16,375 nucleotides of DNA from Cyclobacteriaceae bacterium (GTDB taxonomy: Bacteria; Bacteroidota; Bacteroidia; Cytophagales; Cyclobacteriaceae). The translations under genes were made by a program, and so were the position numbers. This document shows positions 7,288 to 15,745 of this stretch, one piece after another. The DNA lies in NCBI GenBank assembly GCA_009885605.1, contig VFKK01000067.1, positions 1-16,375 of the forward strand. The letters are read 5' to 3'. The first letter of the stretch is position 1; each line of letters starts with the position of its first letter. The notes under the pieces are model-generated. The model saw only the letters and a list, made by a program, of their open reading frames with translations. It had not been told where the DNA came from and ran no database searches.

Positions 7288-8685
7288 TCACAAGATGTAT
7301 TGCGACAAATCCCGGTTTTTCACCAGGGTGCTGAGCCTGTCTTCAACCATCTGTTTTGTCACCATGATCTTCGAGTTTGCCTGGATCACATCAGGTACCT
7401 CGAACAGGTAATCATTCAACAAATGACTCATTACCGTATGAAGACGACGAGCGCCGATATTTTCAACTTCCTGATTGATCAGAAAAGCCAGCCTTGCAAT
7501 CTCTTCGATCGCATCATCAGTGAAATCCAAATACACCTCTTCTGCCTCGAAAAGTGCCTGATATTGCTTGGTCAATGCATTTTTTGGTTCCCTTAGAATT
7601 CTGGAAAAATCCTCCTGAGTCAAACTTTGCAATTCAACACGAATCGGGAATCTGCCCTGGAGTTCCGGAATCAAATCAGATGGCTTTGCCACATGAAATG
7701 CTCCTGCTGCGATGAACAAAATATGATCTGTATTGACGACACCGTACTTCGTATTCACTGCCGACCCTTCGACGATTGGAAGCAAATCCCGCTGCACACC
7801 CTCCCGGCTGACATCCGGACCGCCACCGCCTTTTCCGGATTTGGAGGCGATTTTATCAATCTCATCTATAAAAATGATTCCGTTGTTTTCGGCAAGTTTG
7901 ATCGCTTCCTCTTTTACTTCATCAAAATCAATAAGCTTAGACATCTCATCTTCGAGCAATACTTTTCTAGCCTCCGAAATGCTCAATTTTCTCTTTTTCA
8001 CCTTCTTCGGCATCATGCCTGAGATCATATCCTGAAGTCCGGCCATGCTGGCATCATCCATCATACCGTTTCCGATCATCCCGATTCCCATCGGTGAAGA
8101 TGCCTTGACGTTGATTTCGATTTTGCGATCGTCCAATTCTCCGTTTCGAAGCTTATCTCTGAATCTCTCCCGCGTTCTTTCATTCAATTCACAATCAGTT
8201 CCAGGCTCAGAATCAGTGTCAGTATTCACGGAAATACTTCGGGTAAAACCGGCACTTTTCACCGGAGGGATCAAAATATCCAGGATGATTTCCTCCACAG
8301 ATTCTGCTGCCTTTGCTTTGACGGTCTCATTTTTCATCTCCCGAACCAAGCTGACGGATTGCTCCATCAAGTCACGAACCATGCTTTCGACGTCGCGACC
8401 CACATAACCCACTTCCGTGAATTTGGAAGCTTCAACTTTGGTGAAAGGCGCCTGTGCTACTTTTGCAAGTCTTCGGGCAATCTCGGTTTTGCCGACTCCT
8501 GTAGAACCAATCATTAAAATATTATTTGGCACAATATCCTTCTGAATATCCGACTTCACCATCAATCGGCGAATTCGGTTTCTGAGGGCTATGGCCACAT
8601 TTCTCTTCGCATCGTTTTGGCCGATGATGTATTTATCCAACTCAGCGACGATTTGGCGAGGAGTCAATGCAAGAATTTGATCCAT
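7288..8685 (-). CDS. hslU: HslU, ATPase/unfoldase subunit of the HslUV (ClpYQ) protease
   Basis: 465 residues from the ATG at 8685 (MDQILALTPRQIVAELDKYI, the family's usual opening). HslU is a hexameric AAA+ unfoldase that feeds substrates to the HslV peptidase in the cytoplasm. Walker A is G60-S-T-G-V-G-K-T67 (Ser where most homologues have Pro), the pore loop is GYVG at 93-96, Walker B is IFIDEIDK at about 271-278, and the long I-domain lies at about 110-245. The C-terminal tail ends QYIL, the hydrophobic tail known to dock into HslV, so a partner is expected. No hslV is present in this window. The frame is also open upstream to an ATG at 8826, adding 47 residues that do not resemble the family, so the shorter start is preferred. 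It follows lon on the same strand with no obvious terminator between, so co-transcription is possible. Confidence 0.95.
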   Translation of the reverse strand: MDQILALTPRQIVAELDKYIIGQNDAKRNVAIALRNRIRRLMVKSDIQKDIVPNNILMIGSTGVGKTEIARRLAKVAQAPFTKVEASKFTEVGYVGRDVESMVRDLMEQSVSLVREMKNETVKAKAAESVEEIILDILIPPVKSAGFTRSISVNTDTDSEPGTDCELNERTRERFRDKLRNGELDDRKIEINVKASSPMGIGMIGNGMMDDASMAGLQDMISGMMPKKVKKRKLSISEARKVLLEDEMSKLIDFDEVKEEAIKLAENNGIIFIDEIDKIASKSGKGGGGPDVSREGVQRDLLPIVEGSAVNTKYGVVNTDHILFIAAGAFHVAKPSDLIPELQGRFPIRVELQSLTQEDFSRILREPKNALTKQYQALFEAEEVYLDFTDDAIEEIARLAFLINQEVENIGARRLHTVMSHLLNDYLFEVPDVIQANSKIMVTKQMVEDRLSTLVKNRDLSQYIL

Positions 8686-8838
8686 TATAGGGTAGTTAAA
8701 TGATCTTCTGTTAGGAATAGCCCGTCCGAAGCCGGGAATAATTGTTTGGGTGGAGCAATGACAATTCGAAGAAAGAACAACCTCCATCCTGGAAAGTTTT
8801 CTACTTCGAGGGACCGGATCAGCCATTAACCTCCGCCT
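8686..8838 (-). other. lon-hslU spacer with an open frame joined to hslU
   Basis: 153 bases between the lon stop and the preferred hslU start. No terminator hairpin with a T-run and no promoter were recognised. The hslU frame stays open through it to an ATG at 8826, and GGAGG lies three bases before that ATG. The encoded 47 residues (Arg/Ser/Pro-rich) look like translated non-coding DNA. Confidence 0.5.
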
Positions 8839-11316
8839 TTACTCCACCTGCTTTTTCTCGGAATCAAAGTTGAATATCAAGGGACGATCCACTTTATTCT
8901 TCATTAAAGCGATATCCAGTACTTCGTCCACACGGTCAACGAAGTGAAAGTCTATTCCTTTCACATACCGCTGATCGATTTCCTCGATGTCTCGTTTGTT
9001 CTTTTTGCAAAGGATGATTTCCTTGATTCCGGCGCGTTTTGCAGCCAGAATCTTTTCCTTGATTCCGCCCACCGGCATTACTTTCCCGATCAAGCTGATC
9101 TCCCCTGTCATCGCGACTTTGGCTTTGATTTTTCGCTGGGTGTAGACAGATGCCATTGCTGTGAGCATCGTGATACCTGCTGAAGGACCATCTTTTGGAA
9201 CTGCCCCTGCAGGCACGTGGATATGAAGATCATATTGATCAAAAACCCGGTGGTCGATTCCCAAACTTTCAGCTCTGGATTTCAGATAAGATAAAGCTGT
9301 CATCGCTGACTCCTTCATCACATCTCCCAGTTGGCCGGAAAGTGTCAACTTACCTTTTCCGCGGCTAAGGCTTGATTCGATGAATAGAATTTCACCACCC
9401 ACGCTGGTCCAGGCAAGTCCGGTTACAACCCCTGCTATGCTGTTGTCTTCATAGATTTCCTTGTCAAAGATCTCAGAACCCAACACTTTTCTGACCGTGG
9501 CCGGGGTGATCTTAGGGTCGTATTCTTCCTCCATCGCAATAGATTTGGCAATGTTTCGGACCACTTTTCCGATCACTCTTTCCAAACTTCGAACACCGGA
9601 TTCACGGGTATAATCTTCGATGATTTTGACCAAAGAAGCTTTCTCAAATGTTATCTGATTCGCTTTCAGTCCATGCTCTTTCCGCTGCTTTGGTACCAAA
9701 TGGCGCTTGGCGATCTCTACTTTTTCTTCCTGAGTATAGCCGGTTACTTCGATGATTTCCATTCTGTCTCTCAAGGCTGGCTGGATTGAATCAAGGGAGT
9801 TGGCGGTGGCGATGAAAAGGACTTTACTCAAGTCATATTCCACTTCCAGATAGTTATCCAGGAAGGTGCTGTTTTGCTCGGGATCCAATACCTCCAAAAA
9901 TGCAGATGACGGATCTCCTCTGAAATCTGAAGAAAGTTTATCTATCTCATCCAGCACAAAAACCGGATTGGAGATCTTCACCTTTTTCATATTCAGAATG
10001 ATCTTGCCCGGCATGGCTCCAACGTAGGTCTTTCGATGACCGCGGATTTCCGCTTCATCATGCAAGCCTCCCAAAGACATTCGGATATATTTTCTGCCCA
10101 AGGCTTTTGCAACTGACTTACCCAGGGAAGTTTTTCCAACACCCGGAGGGCCATAAAGACAAAGAATCGGGCCCTTGAGGTCGTTTTTCAATTTCAAAAC
10201 TGCCAGGTATTCGATGATTCGATCTTTGACTTTTTCCAGTCCAAAGTGATCCCCATCCAAAATTTTTCTTGCGTGCTTCAGATCAAAATTATCCTGGGTG
10301 TATTCATTCCACGGCAGATCAACCAATGTTTCGGCATAGTTGAGCGCGATCGGATACTCCGCTGCAGATGGATTGATTCGAAGGATTTTATCTAGTTCCT
10401 TATCAAAATGCTTGGCAACTTCCTTGTTCCAAAGTTTCAAATCTCCGCGAATTCGAAGGTCATCTACTTCTTTTTCAGGACCCTCTTCGCCCAATTCAGT
10501 CTGGAGAACTTTCATCTGCTGTCGCAGAAAATAATCCCGCTGCTGCTGGTCGATGTCGGTGTGAACCTTCTTCTGGATCTCACTTTTCAGTTCCAGCATC
10601 TGGATATCCTTCATCATAAACTCAAGCAAAAGCGTCGCTCTGTCTACTCCGTCGTTGATTTCAAGTAATCTCTGCTTTGACTCAACAGGGGCGTTGATGT
10701 TGGAGGAAAGAAAATGAGTTAGGAAAGCGGTATTGTCGATATTGTCCAAAGCCACCTGAGCCTCGCGTGGAATCTCAGGGTTCAGGTAAAGAATTCGTGT
10801 TGCGGCTTCTTTCAGTGACTCCTCAAGGGCTTTGATTTTTCGGGAGCTTTTAGGGAAGTTCTCATCGAGGTAATCCACTTTAGCGATGAAATAAGGGTCC
10901 TCAGTGACCTGCTCTTTGATTTTGAAACGCTTTTTTCCCTGAATAATGATAGTCGTATTTCCATCAGGAAGCACAATCATCTTAATGATTTTGGCAAGAG
11001 TACCCACCTGATAAATATCGTCCCAGGCAGGATCGTCATTGTTATGATTGATCTGAGCACAAACTCCAATCAGTTTATTTCCTTTCTGGGCTTTCTTCAC
11101 CAAGCGAATAGATCGCTGTCTCCCTACCGTAATCGGGATGACCACTCCGGGAAAAAGTACTGTATTTCGAACAGAAAGAATGGGAATCTCCTCATCAAAG
11201 GATTCTTTCCCGGACCCTACCTCTTCTTCATCAGTTATTAACTGGATGAGGTCACCTTCGCCGGAATAATCTCCATCGATCAGATTTTCGAACATCAAAT
11301 TTGGGAATTGGCTCAT
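8839..11316 (-). CDS. lon: Lon ATP-dependent protease (LonA type)
   Basis: 825 residues, normal for bacterial LonA, a cytoplasmic homohexamer that degrades misfolded and specific regulatory proteins. Domains in order: N-terminal substrate-recognition domain (about 43-240, starting at IPILSVRNTVLFPG), a helical coiled-coil linker (about 240-345), the AAA+ module with Walker A G389-P-P-G-V-G-K-T396 and Walker B FVLDEID (453-459), then the proteolytic domain (about 620-805). The catalytic dyad is intact: S712 in PKDGPSAGITM and K745 in GEISLIGKVMPVGG. An acidic N-terminal extension (about 1-42) precedes the conserved domain. The leader carries a small hairpin and a sigma-54-like motif. hslU follows on the same strand, placing two cytoplasmic AAA+ protease components together. 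Confidence 0.97.
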   Translation of the reverse strand: MSQFPNLMFENLIDGDYSGEGDLIQLITDEEEVGSGKESFDEEIPILSVRNTVLFPGVVIPITVGRQRSIRLVKKAQKGNKLIGVCAQINHNNDDPAWDDIYQVGTLAKIIKMIVLPDGNTTIIIQGKKRFKIKEQVTEDPYFIAKVDYLDENFPKSSRKIKALEESLKEAATRILYLNPEIPREAQVALDNIDNTAFLTHFLSSNINAPVESKQRLLEINDGVDRATLLLEFMMKDIQMLELKSEIQKKVHTDIDQQQRDYFLRQQMKVLQTELGEEGPEKEVDDLRIRGDLKLWNKEVAKHFDKELDKILRINPSAAEYPIALNYAETLVDLPWNEYTQDNFDLKHARKILDGDHFGLEKVKDRIIEYLAVLKLKNDLKGPILCLYGPPGVGKTSLGKSVAKALGRKYIRMSLGGLHDEAEIRGHRKTYVGAMPGKIILNMKKVKISNPVFVLDEIDKLSSDFRGDPSSAFLEVLDPEQNSTFLDNYLEVEYDLSKVLFIATANSLDSIQPALRDRMEIIEVTGYTQEEKVEIAKRHLVPKQRKEHGLKANQITFEKASLVKIIEDYTRESGVRSLERVIGKVVRNIAKSIAMEEEYDPKITPATVRKVLGSEIFDKEIYEDNSIAGVVTGLAWTSVGGEILFIESSLSRGKGKLTLSGQLGDVMKESAMTALSYLKSRAESLGIDHRVFDQYDLHIHVPAGAVPKDGPSAGITMLTAMASVYTQRKIKAKVAMTGEISLIGKVMPVGGIKEKILAAKRAGIKEIILCKKNKRDIEEIDQRYVKGIDFHFVDRVDEVLDIALMKNKVDRPLIFNFDSEKKQVE

Positions 11317-11366
11317 ATAGACAGAATGACAGTCGGGCTGTCTGATTTTTGCTAAAATAAAAGAAG

Positions 11367-11387
11367 AACCTTCATAAACCGAAGGTT
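11367..11387 (-). promoter_or_regulatory. Stem-loop in the leader of lon
   Basis: A perfect 7-bp stem (AACCTTC at 11367-11373 with GAAGGTT at 11381-11387) and a 7-base loop lie 50 bases upstream of the lon ATG. On the minus strand a T-rich stretch (CTTCTTTTATTTT) follows, so it could act as a weak terminator or attenuator, or simply protect the 5' end of the message. The main terminator of the upstream gene is a separate hairpin, so this one is not needed for that role. Confidence 0.5.
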
Positions 11388-11398
11388 AATCATTAAGG

Positions 11399-11415
11399 GT
11401 CAAGGTAAGTGCCAA
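11399..11415 (-). promoter_or_regulatory. Sigma-54-like -24/-12 motif upstream of lon
   Basis: The minus strand reads TTGGCACTTACCTTGAC. It has the -24 TTGGCAC element and the correct 10-base spacing to the -12 region, where the usual GC is GA. It lies about 83 bases before the lon ATG and just upstream of the leader hairpin. A full match would need the -12 C, so this is only a candidate; no TAnnTTTG-type box with good spacing was found for lon. Confidence 0.25.
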
Positions 11416-11448
11416 AAGGGTATCGGGTCAGAATGGCAGGATTAAACT

Positions 11449-11474
11449 AAAAAACCGGGCAAAACCCGGTTTTT
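11449..11474 (-). terminator. Rho-independent terminator of rseP
   Basis: A 5-bp G+C core (CCGGG at 11455-11459 with CCCGG at 11465-11469) is extended by A-T pairs on both sides, with a 5-base loop (CAAAA). Six T follow on the minus strand, and TTTTT follows on the plus strand. It lies 20 bases past the rseP stop and separates rseP from lon. Confidence 0.88.
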
Positions 11475-11494
11475 AAATATTTCAAGGCTTGAAA

Positions 11495-12814
11495 TTAACC
11501 TCCGGTGAACAATTTCAAAATATCATTTCCGATTGCAAAAACCATCAGAGCAAGGAGAATGACCATTCCTACTTTCTGAGCATTTTCAAGGAATCTGTCG
11601 GAGGGAGTGCGACCAGAAATCATCTCATACAGCAAGAATACTACGTGACCTCCATCCAAAGCAGGAATCGGAAGTAGGTTCATAAATGCAAGGATCATGG
11701 AAATCAACCCGGTTATACTCCAGAATTTAACCCAATCCCAGGTATCCCCGTAAATTTTTGCCATCCCGATCGGTCCGCTCACATTCTTGGCAGAAACCTC
11801 ACCGGTAAACATTTTTCCCAGTGCTTTTGCATTTACAATTACAACGCTGAATGCACGGGTGGTTCCTTTGCTCACTGCCTCACCAAAACCATATTCTCTT
11901 TTTACCGGCTCTATCAGCGGATTGGCTGCAATACCAATCGTGCCTTCTCCGCTAACCGGAACACTAAGGGTTTTAGGCTGACCTTCGGAAAGCACAACGA
12001 TTTCGGCTTGCTTATTTTTTGCACCTGCCAAGGCAACCTGCATCTCATCGAAGAAAGTAATTTCCTTACCATTGACGGAAAGGATCTTATCGCCTTCCTT
12101 GATTCCCGCAGCCTTTGCAGCTCCATCAGGAGTGACATCCAAAATATCAAATGGGAATCGGATGCTTACGAATTTACCAAGAGCTTCTTCGTTGTTGAAG
12201 GAATTGATAAATCCTCGGGGAATTTCAATCTTAATGGTTTCGCCATTTCTGTCAACGGTATAATATCCGTTTTCACTAAGCAAAGCGGATCCGCTGCTCA
12301 GGTCATTCAGACCCTGATAGGTTTGTCCATTGATGTCCAGAATTTTGTCTCCCGTCTGGAAGCCGATTGACTCTCCTATTTCATAGGCCACGATTCCATT
12401 TTCAATTACTTGATCTCTGGAGAAAAATGTTTCGCCATTGTTGTAAACGAGCACCACGAAGATGATAATACCCGTAACCACGTTTACAATAATTCCTCCC
12501 AACATCACGATCAGGCGCTGCCAGGCTGGTTTGGATCTGAATTCCCAAGGTTGAGGTTCGGATGCCATTTGAGCAGCATCCATGGATTCATCCACCATTC
12601 CGGAGATTTTTACAAATCCTCCGAGCGGGATCGCTCCTATCGAATACTCAGTATCTCCCCACTGAAATCCAGCGATTTTTGGAGGAAACCCGATCGAAAA
12701 TTTTTCTACTCGCATGCCAAACATCTTGGCTGTAAGTAAGTGGCCCAACTCGTGCAAACCAACAAGGATTGACAATCCCAGGATAAGCTGACCCACCATT
12801 ATTAATGTATCCAT
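11495..12814 (-). CDS. rseP: RseP-type site-2 intramembrane zinc metalloprotease
   Basis: 439 residues, close to the usual RseP length. The metalloprotease motif H21-E22-L-G-H25 sits in the first membrane helix, and the third metal-ligand motif (NLLPIPALDGGH, Asp near 386) sits in a C-terminal helix. Between them are a membrane helix at about 100-122 and two PDZ-like stretches (about 140-200 and 225-285). Membrane segments are near 5-25, 100-122, 365-385 and 413-432. In other bacteria this enzyme cuts anti-sigma factors or remnant signal peptides within the inner membrane after a first cut by a periplasmic protease. Its ATG overlaps the dxr stop by one base (TAATG), implying translational coupling. 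The dxr-rseP pairing is common in bacteria. The target in this organism is unknown. Confidence 0.95.
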   Translation of the reverse strand: MDTLIMVGQLILGLSILVGLHELGHLLTAKMFGMRVEKFSIGFPPKIAGFQWGDTEYSIGAIPLGGFVKISGMVDESMDAAQMASEPQPWEFRSKPAWQRLIVMLGGIIVNVVTGIIIFVVLVYNNGETFFSRDQVIENGIVAYEIGESIGFQTGDKILDINGQTYQGLNDLSSGSALLSENGYYTVDRNGETIKIEIPRGFINSFNNEEALGKFVSIRFPFDILDVTPDGAAKAAGIKEGDKILSVNGKEITFFDEMQVALAGAKNKQAEIVVLSEGQPKTLSVPVSGEGTIGIAANPLIEPVKREYGFGEAVSKGTTRAFSVVIVNAKALGKMFTGEVSAKNVSGPIGMAKIYGDTWDWVKFWSITGLISMILAFMNLLPIPALDGGHVVFLLYEMISGRTPSDRFLENAQKVGMVILLALMVFAIGNDILKLFTGG

Positions 12815-13980
12815 TATACTTTACGCTTGATTAGTTGTTCTGTTATTTCTCTTGCCCGCTTATCGGTCTCTATGTAATCTTCCAAACTCGGATGAGAGAC
12901 AAACTCAGCTTTCGCTAATGTCTCCTCAATCAAATCCGACATCTCAAGGAAACCGACTTCTTTGCTCAGAAAGGCTGCTACTGCAATCTCGTTCGCAGCA
13001 TTAAGCACGCAGGGGGCATTTCCTCCCTTTGCTAAAGCATCAAAAGCCAGCTGAAGGTTCCTGAAAGTTTTTATATCTGGTTGTTCGAAGGTAAGCTGAG
13101 GATATTTCGTGAAATCAAATCGCTCGAAATTACTTTTCAATCGATCAGGGAAGCTTAGTGCAAACTGGATTGGGATACGCATATCGGGAAGTCCGAGTTG
13201 CGCTTTGAGCGATCCGTCCTCAAACTGTACCAACGAGTGGACGATGCTTTGGGGATGAACGATGACTTCGATTTGCTCGGTTTTCAATCCAAAAAGCCAT
13301 TTGGCTTCGATTACTTCCAACCCTTTATTCATCAGGGAAGCAGAATCAATCGTAATTTTGGCGCCCATATCCCAGTTGGGATGCTTGAGTGCTTGCTCTC
13401 GAGTGACGGTTTCCAGAAACTTCCGGTCTTTTCCGCGGAAAGGACCTCCGGAAGCTGTCAGGATTATTTTTTCAATTGGATTGTGAAACTCCCCCACAAG
13501 ACATTGAAAAATCGCTGAATGTTCAGAATCGACCGGATAAATATTCACCCTGTTTTCTTTGGCCAGCGCGGTGATGATTTCTCCTGCTACGACCAGCGTT
13601 TCTTTGTTTGCCAGCGCAATTTGCTTTCCCGCTTTGACGGCGTTTACCGTAGGAATAAGACCGGAGTAGCCAACCAAAGCTGTGAGAACCACATCAATCG
13701 TCTCCATTTCCACGATCTGAGCAATTGCCTTCTGACCTGCGAAAACTTTTATATCGTGTGGCTGCAAGGCTTCTTTCACCTTAGAATAGGCCGCTTCATT
13801 CCCGATCACCACTGCATTTGGCTTAAATTCCAACGCCTGGGCAATCAATAAATCACAGTTATTCTGGGCTGTAAGAACCTCTACAATAAAGTCGTTGGGA
13901 TGCTGACGAATCACATCGAGGGTCTGTGTACCAATACTTCCGGTGCTGCCCAGGATGGCTACGCGCTTTGGTTCTGTCAT
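12814..13980 (-). CDS. dxr: 1-deoxy-D-xylulose 5-phosphate reductoisomerase (Dxr/IspC)
   Basis: 388 residues, normal length. The enzyme converts 1-deoxy-D-xylulose 5-phosphate to 2-C-methyl-D-erythritol 4-phosphate with NADPH, the committed step of the MEP isoprenoid pathway in the cytoplasm. The NADPH loop G11-S-T-G-S-I-G17 lies at the N-terminus, followed by ALANKETLVVAGE (about 122-134). The metal ligands are D151 and E153 in PVDSEHSAIFQ and E222 in SLMNKGLEVIEAK. The substrate loop HPQSIVHSLVQF (about 242-253) and the C-terminal LNAANEIAVAAFL are also present. It is first in a coupled pair with rseP. A good TAATTTTG box lies about 65 bases upstream. Its presence indicates that this lineage makes isoprenoids by the MEP route. 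Confidence 0.97.
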   Translation of the reverse strand: MTEPKRVAILGSTGSIGTQTLDVIRQHPNDFIVEVLTAQNNCDLLIAQALEFKPNAVVIGNEAAYSKVKEALQPHDIKVFAGQKAIAQIVEMETIDVVLTALVGYSGLIPTVNAVKAGKQIALANKETLVVAGEIITALAKENRVNIYPVDSEHSAIFQCLVGEFHNPIEKIILTASGGPFRGKDRKFLETVTREQALKHPNWDMGAKITIDSASLMNKGLEVIEAKWLFGLKTEQIEVIVHPQSIVHSLVQFEDGSLKAQLGLPDMRIPIQFALSFPDRLKSNFERFDFTKYPQLTFEQPDIKTFRNLQLAFDALAKGGNAPCVLNAANEIAVAAFLSKEVGFLEMSDLIEETLAKAEFVSHPSLEDYIETDKRAREITEQLIKRKV

Positions 13981-14044
13981 GCAGTATTAAATTGATAAAA
14001 AGGAAAACCTGCTGAATTTTAAAAAGGTTTTCTTCACAAGCTGA

Positions 14045-14052
14045 CAAAATTA
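14045..14052 (-). promoter_or_regulatory. Candidate -7 box (TAnnTTTG) for dxr-rseP
   Basis: The minus strand reads TAATTTTG, a full match to the Bacteroidota -7 consensus, about 65 bases upstream of the dxr ATG. The nearest upstream TTG is 25 bases away, longer than the usual 19-21, so the -33 element is weak or absent. Confidence 0.42.
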
Positions 14053-14071
14053 CAAGATGCTCAGACTTTTC

Positions 14072-14086
14072 CTTGTACAAGACGTC
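14072..14086. promoter_or_regulatory. Overlapping palindromes in the dxr/htrA divergent region
   Basis: CTTGTACAAG (14072-14081) is a perfect 10-bp palindrome that shares its last G with a second perfect palindrome, GACGTC (14081-14086). They lie 20-40 bases upstream of the candidate dxr -7 box, where a regulator or the -33 region would sit. No regulator can be named. Confidence 0.3.
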
Positions 14087-14206
14087 AGTTTTTACTTCGA
14101 AAGTGAATTTTGCCCGATTTTAGTGAAATTGAATAACTCTTTCCTAAAAAATGTGAAGAGGAAAACTGAATAGAAATTCGTTCGTCTTTTTGTAAAAATC
14201 AATCTA

Positions 14207-15652
14207 ATGAAAACTCTTTTGAAAACAACCGGAGCCGCCTTCGTGGCAGGATTGGCCGGAGCGGCAGTCTGGACCAATCTGATTTTGAAATCACCCAATT
14301 CTTCAAATCAGTTCCGGGAGAATCAGTTTAACCCTGAAACAACTTTTGCATCAGATTTCCAACCGGCATCCACAGGATTGAGTGCAGATTTACCTGTTTC
14401 TTTTGTTGAAGCTTCTCAAGCCAGTACCGGCTCTGTCGTTTTTATCAAAAACTTCTCCGGTACCGATCCCCGTCGCTACAGCATGTTTGATTACTTTTTC
14501 GGCACCGGGCCTGTTCAACAGGTAAGCACAGGGTCAGGAGTTATTTTCTCAAACGACGGCTACATCATCACCAATAATCACGTGATCGATGGTGCTGCGA
14601 CGATTGAGGTAATCCATAAAAAAAGAACGTATCAGGCCAAGCTCATTGGAACTGATAAAAACACAGACATAGCTGTATTGAAAATAGATGCATTTAATCT
14701 CCCTGCCATCACCCGGGGAAGCAGCAAGGATCTTAAAATCGGTGAATGGGTTTTGGCAGTCGGCAATCCATTCAACCTGACCTCCACAGTGACAGCCGGA
14801 ATTGTGTCGGCCAAGGAGCGTCAAATCAATATTTTGGGAGGAGATTTTCCACTGGAAAGTTTTATCCAAACCGATGCGCCGATCAATCCGGGCAACTCGG
14901 GTGGTGCTTTGGTGAATATCAAAGGGGAATTGGTCGGAATAAATACTGCAATTCTTTCCCGTACGGGTTCTTACACCGGATATGGATTTGCGGTGCCGGT
15001 AGATATTGTGACCAAAGTCTCCAATGACTTGATCCAATACGGTGAGGTTCAAAAAGCGATTCCGGGAATAGATGCGGTGGAAATCACACCCGAATTGGCG
15101 GAGGAAATGAAAATCAAATCGCTTGACGGTGTAATTGTGACTCATGTCGTGCGGGAAGGCGCAGCGGAGCAAGCCGGAATGCAGCGAAATGACGTGATTT
15201 TAAAAGTTGGAAATCAGGAAATTACGGGCATGGGAAGTTTCGATGAGGCACTTTCCTATTATTATCCTGGAGACCAATTGTCTATCATGTATGTCCGTAA
15301 CGGTGAAACGAAAACCTCGCAACTTACTCTTCAGAATCTTGAAGGAGGAAAAGGAGTCCTGAAGAGGGAATACTTCAGTTCAGGAATTCTGGGAGCAAGA
15401 TTGGAAGCTGTCAATACCATTGAAAAAGATCGACTCGGAGTACAATTTGGAATAAAAATAACAGGGCTGACAAGGGGTTATTTGCGTGATTTGGGATTGA
15501 GAGACGGATATGTGATCACCCAGATCAATGACGAACCTGCCAAAGACCCGAAAGTGGTTGGAAAATTTCTGGAAGAATACAGTGGCAGATTGCTTCTTGA
15601 AGGGGTCTCACCAAACGGGCAACCTTTTATGCAAAGCTATAATGTGAAGTAA
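14207..15652 (+). CDS. HtrA/Deg-family periplasmic serine protease with two PDZ domains (paralogue 2)
   Basis: 481 residues of the S1C family. An N-terminal hydrophobic segment (about 7-27, AAFVAGLAGAAVWTNLIL) is probably a signal peptide or an uncleaved anchor, so the enzyme acts in the periplasm. The triad is complete: H125 in ITNNHVIDG, D154 in DKNTDIAVLKID and S231 in INPGNSGGALV. PDZ1 lies at about 283-377, with the second, divergent PDZ at about 395-480. Compared with the HtrA at 862-2361 it lacks the long Gly/Pro-rich LA-loop insert (the loop reads GTGPVQQVSTGSG) and has a different PDZ2, so the two are old paralogues rather than a recent duplication. It is divergent from dxr-rseP across a 226-base region. 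A first-cut role ahead of RseP is conceivable but not shown by sequence. Confidence 0.95.
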   Translation: MKTLLKTTGAAFVAGLAGAAVWTNLILKSPNSSNQFRENQFNPETTFASDFQPASTGLSADLPVSFVEASQASTGSVVFIKNFSGTDPRRYSMFDYFFGTGPVQQVSTGSGVIFSNDGYIITNNHVIDGAATIEVIHKKRTYQAKLIGTDKNTDIAVLKIDAFNLPAITRGSSKDLKIGEWVLAVGNPFNLTSTVTAGIVSAKERQINILGGDFPLESFIQTDAPINPGNSGGALVNIKGELVGINTAILSRTGSYTGYGFAVPVDIVTKVSNDLIQYGEVQKAIPGIDAVEITPELAEEMKIKSLDGVIVTHVVREGAAEQAGMQRNDVILKVGNQEITGMGSFDEALSYYYPGDQLSIMYVRNGETKTSQLTLQNLEGGKGVLKREYFSSGILGARLEAVNTIEKDRLGVQFGIKITGLTRGYLRDLGLRDGYVITQINDEPAKDPKVVGKFLEEYSGRLLLEGVSPNGQPFMQSYNVK

Positions 15653-15745
15653 ATTTGTCTGAATCCGGGTTTTTTACACAAGGAATTGAACTCCTGATTC
15701 AGTCCATTTACAAAAAGTTCTGTAACTTATTAAAAAGTAAAACCC

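Noticed and set aside
8686..8826. hslU start at the far-upstream ATG (8826)
   Set aside because: The extra 47 residues do not resemble any HslU N-terminus; MDQILALTPRQIV at 8685 is the family opening. It is kept only as a low-interest observation.
14549..15172. A 207-codon open frame antisense to the second htrA
   Set aside because: It is a shadow of a well-supported protease frame and has no recognisable domain.
15659..15702. Inverted repeat CTGAATC/GATTCAG after the second htrA as a terminator
   Set aside because: The arms are about 30 bases apart and no T run follows the second arm, so it is not a convincing intrinsic terminator.
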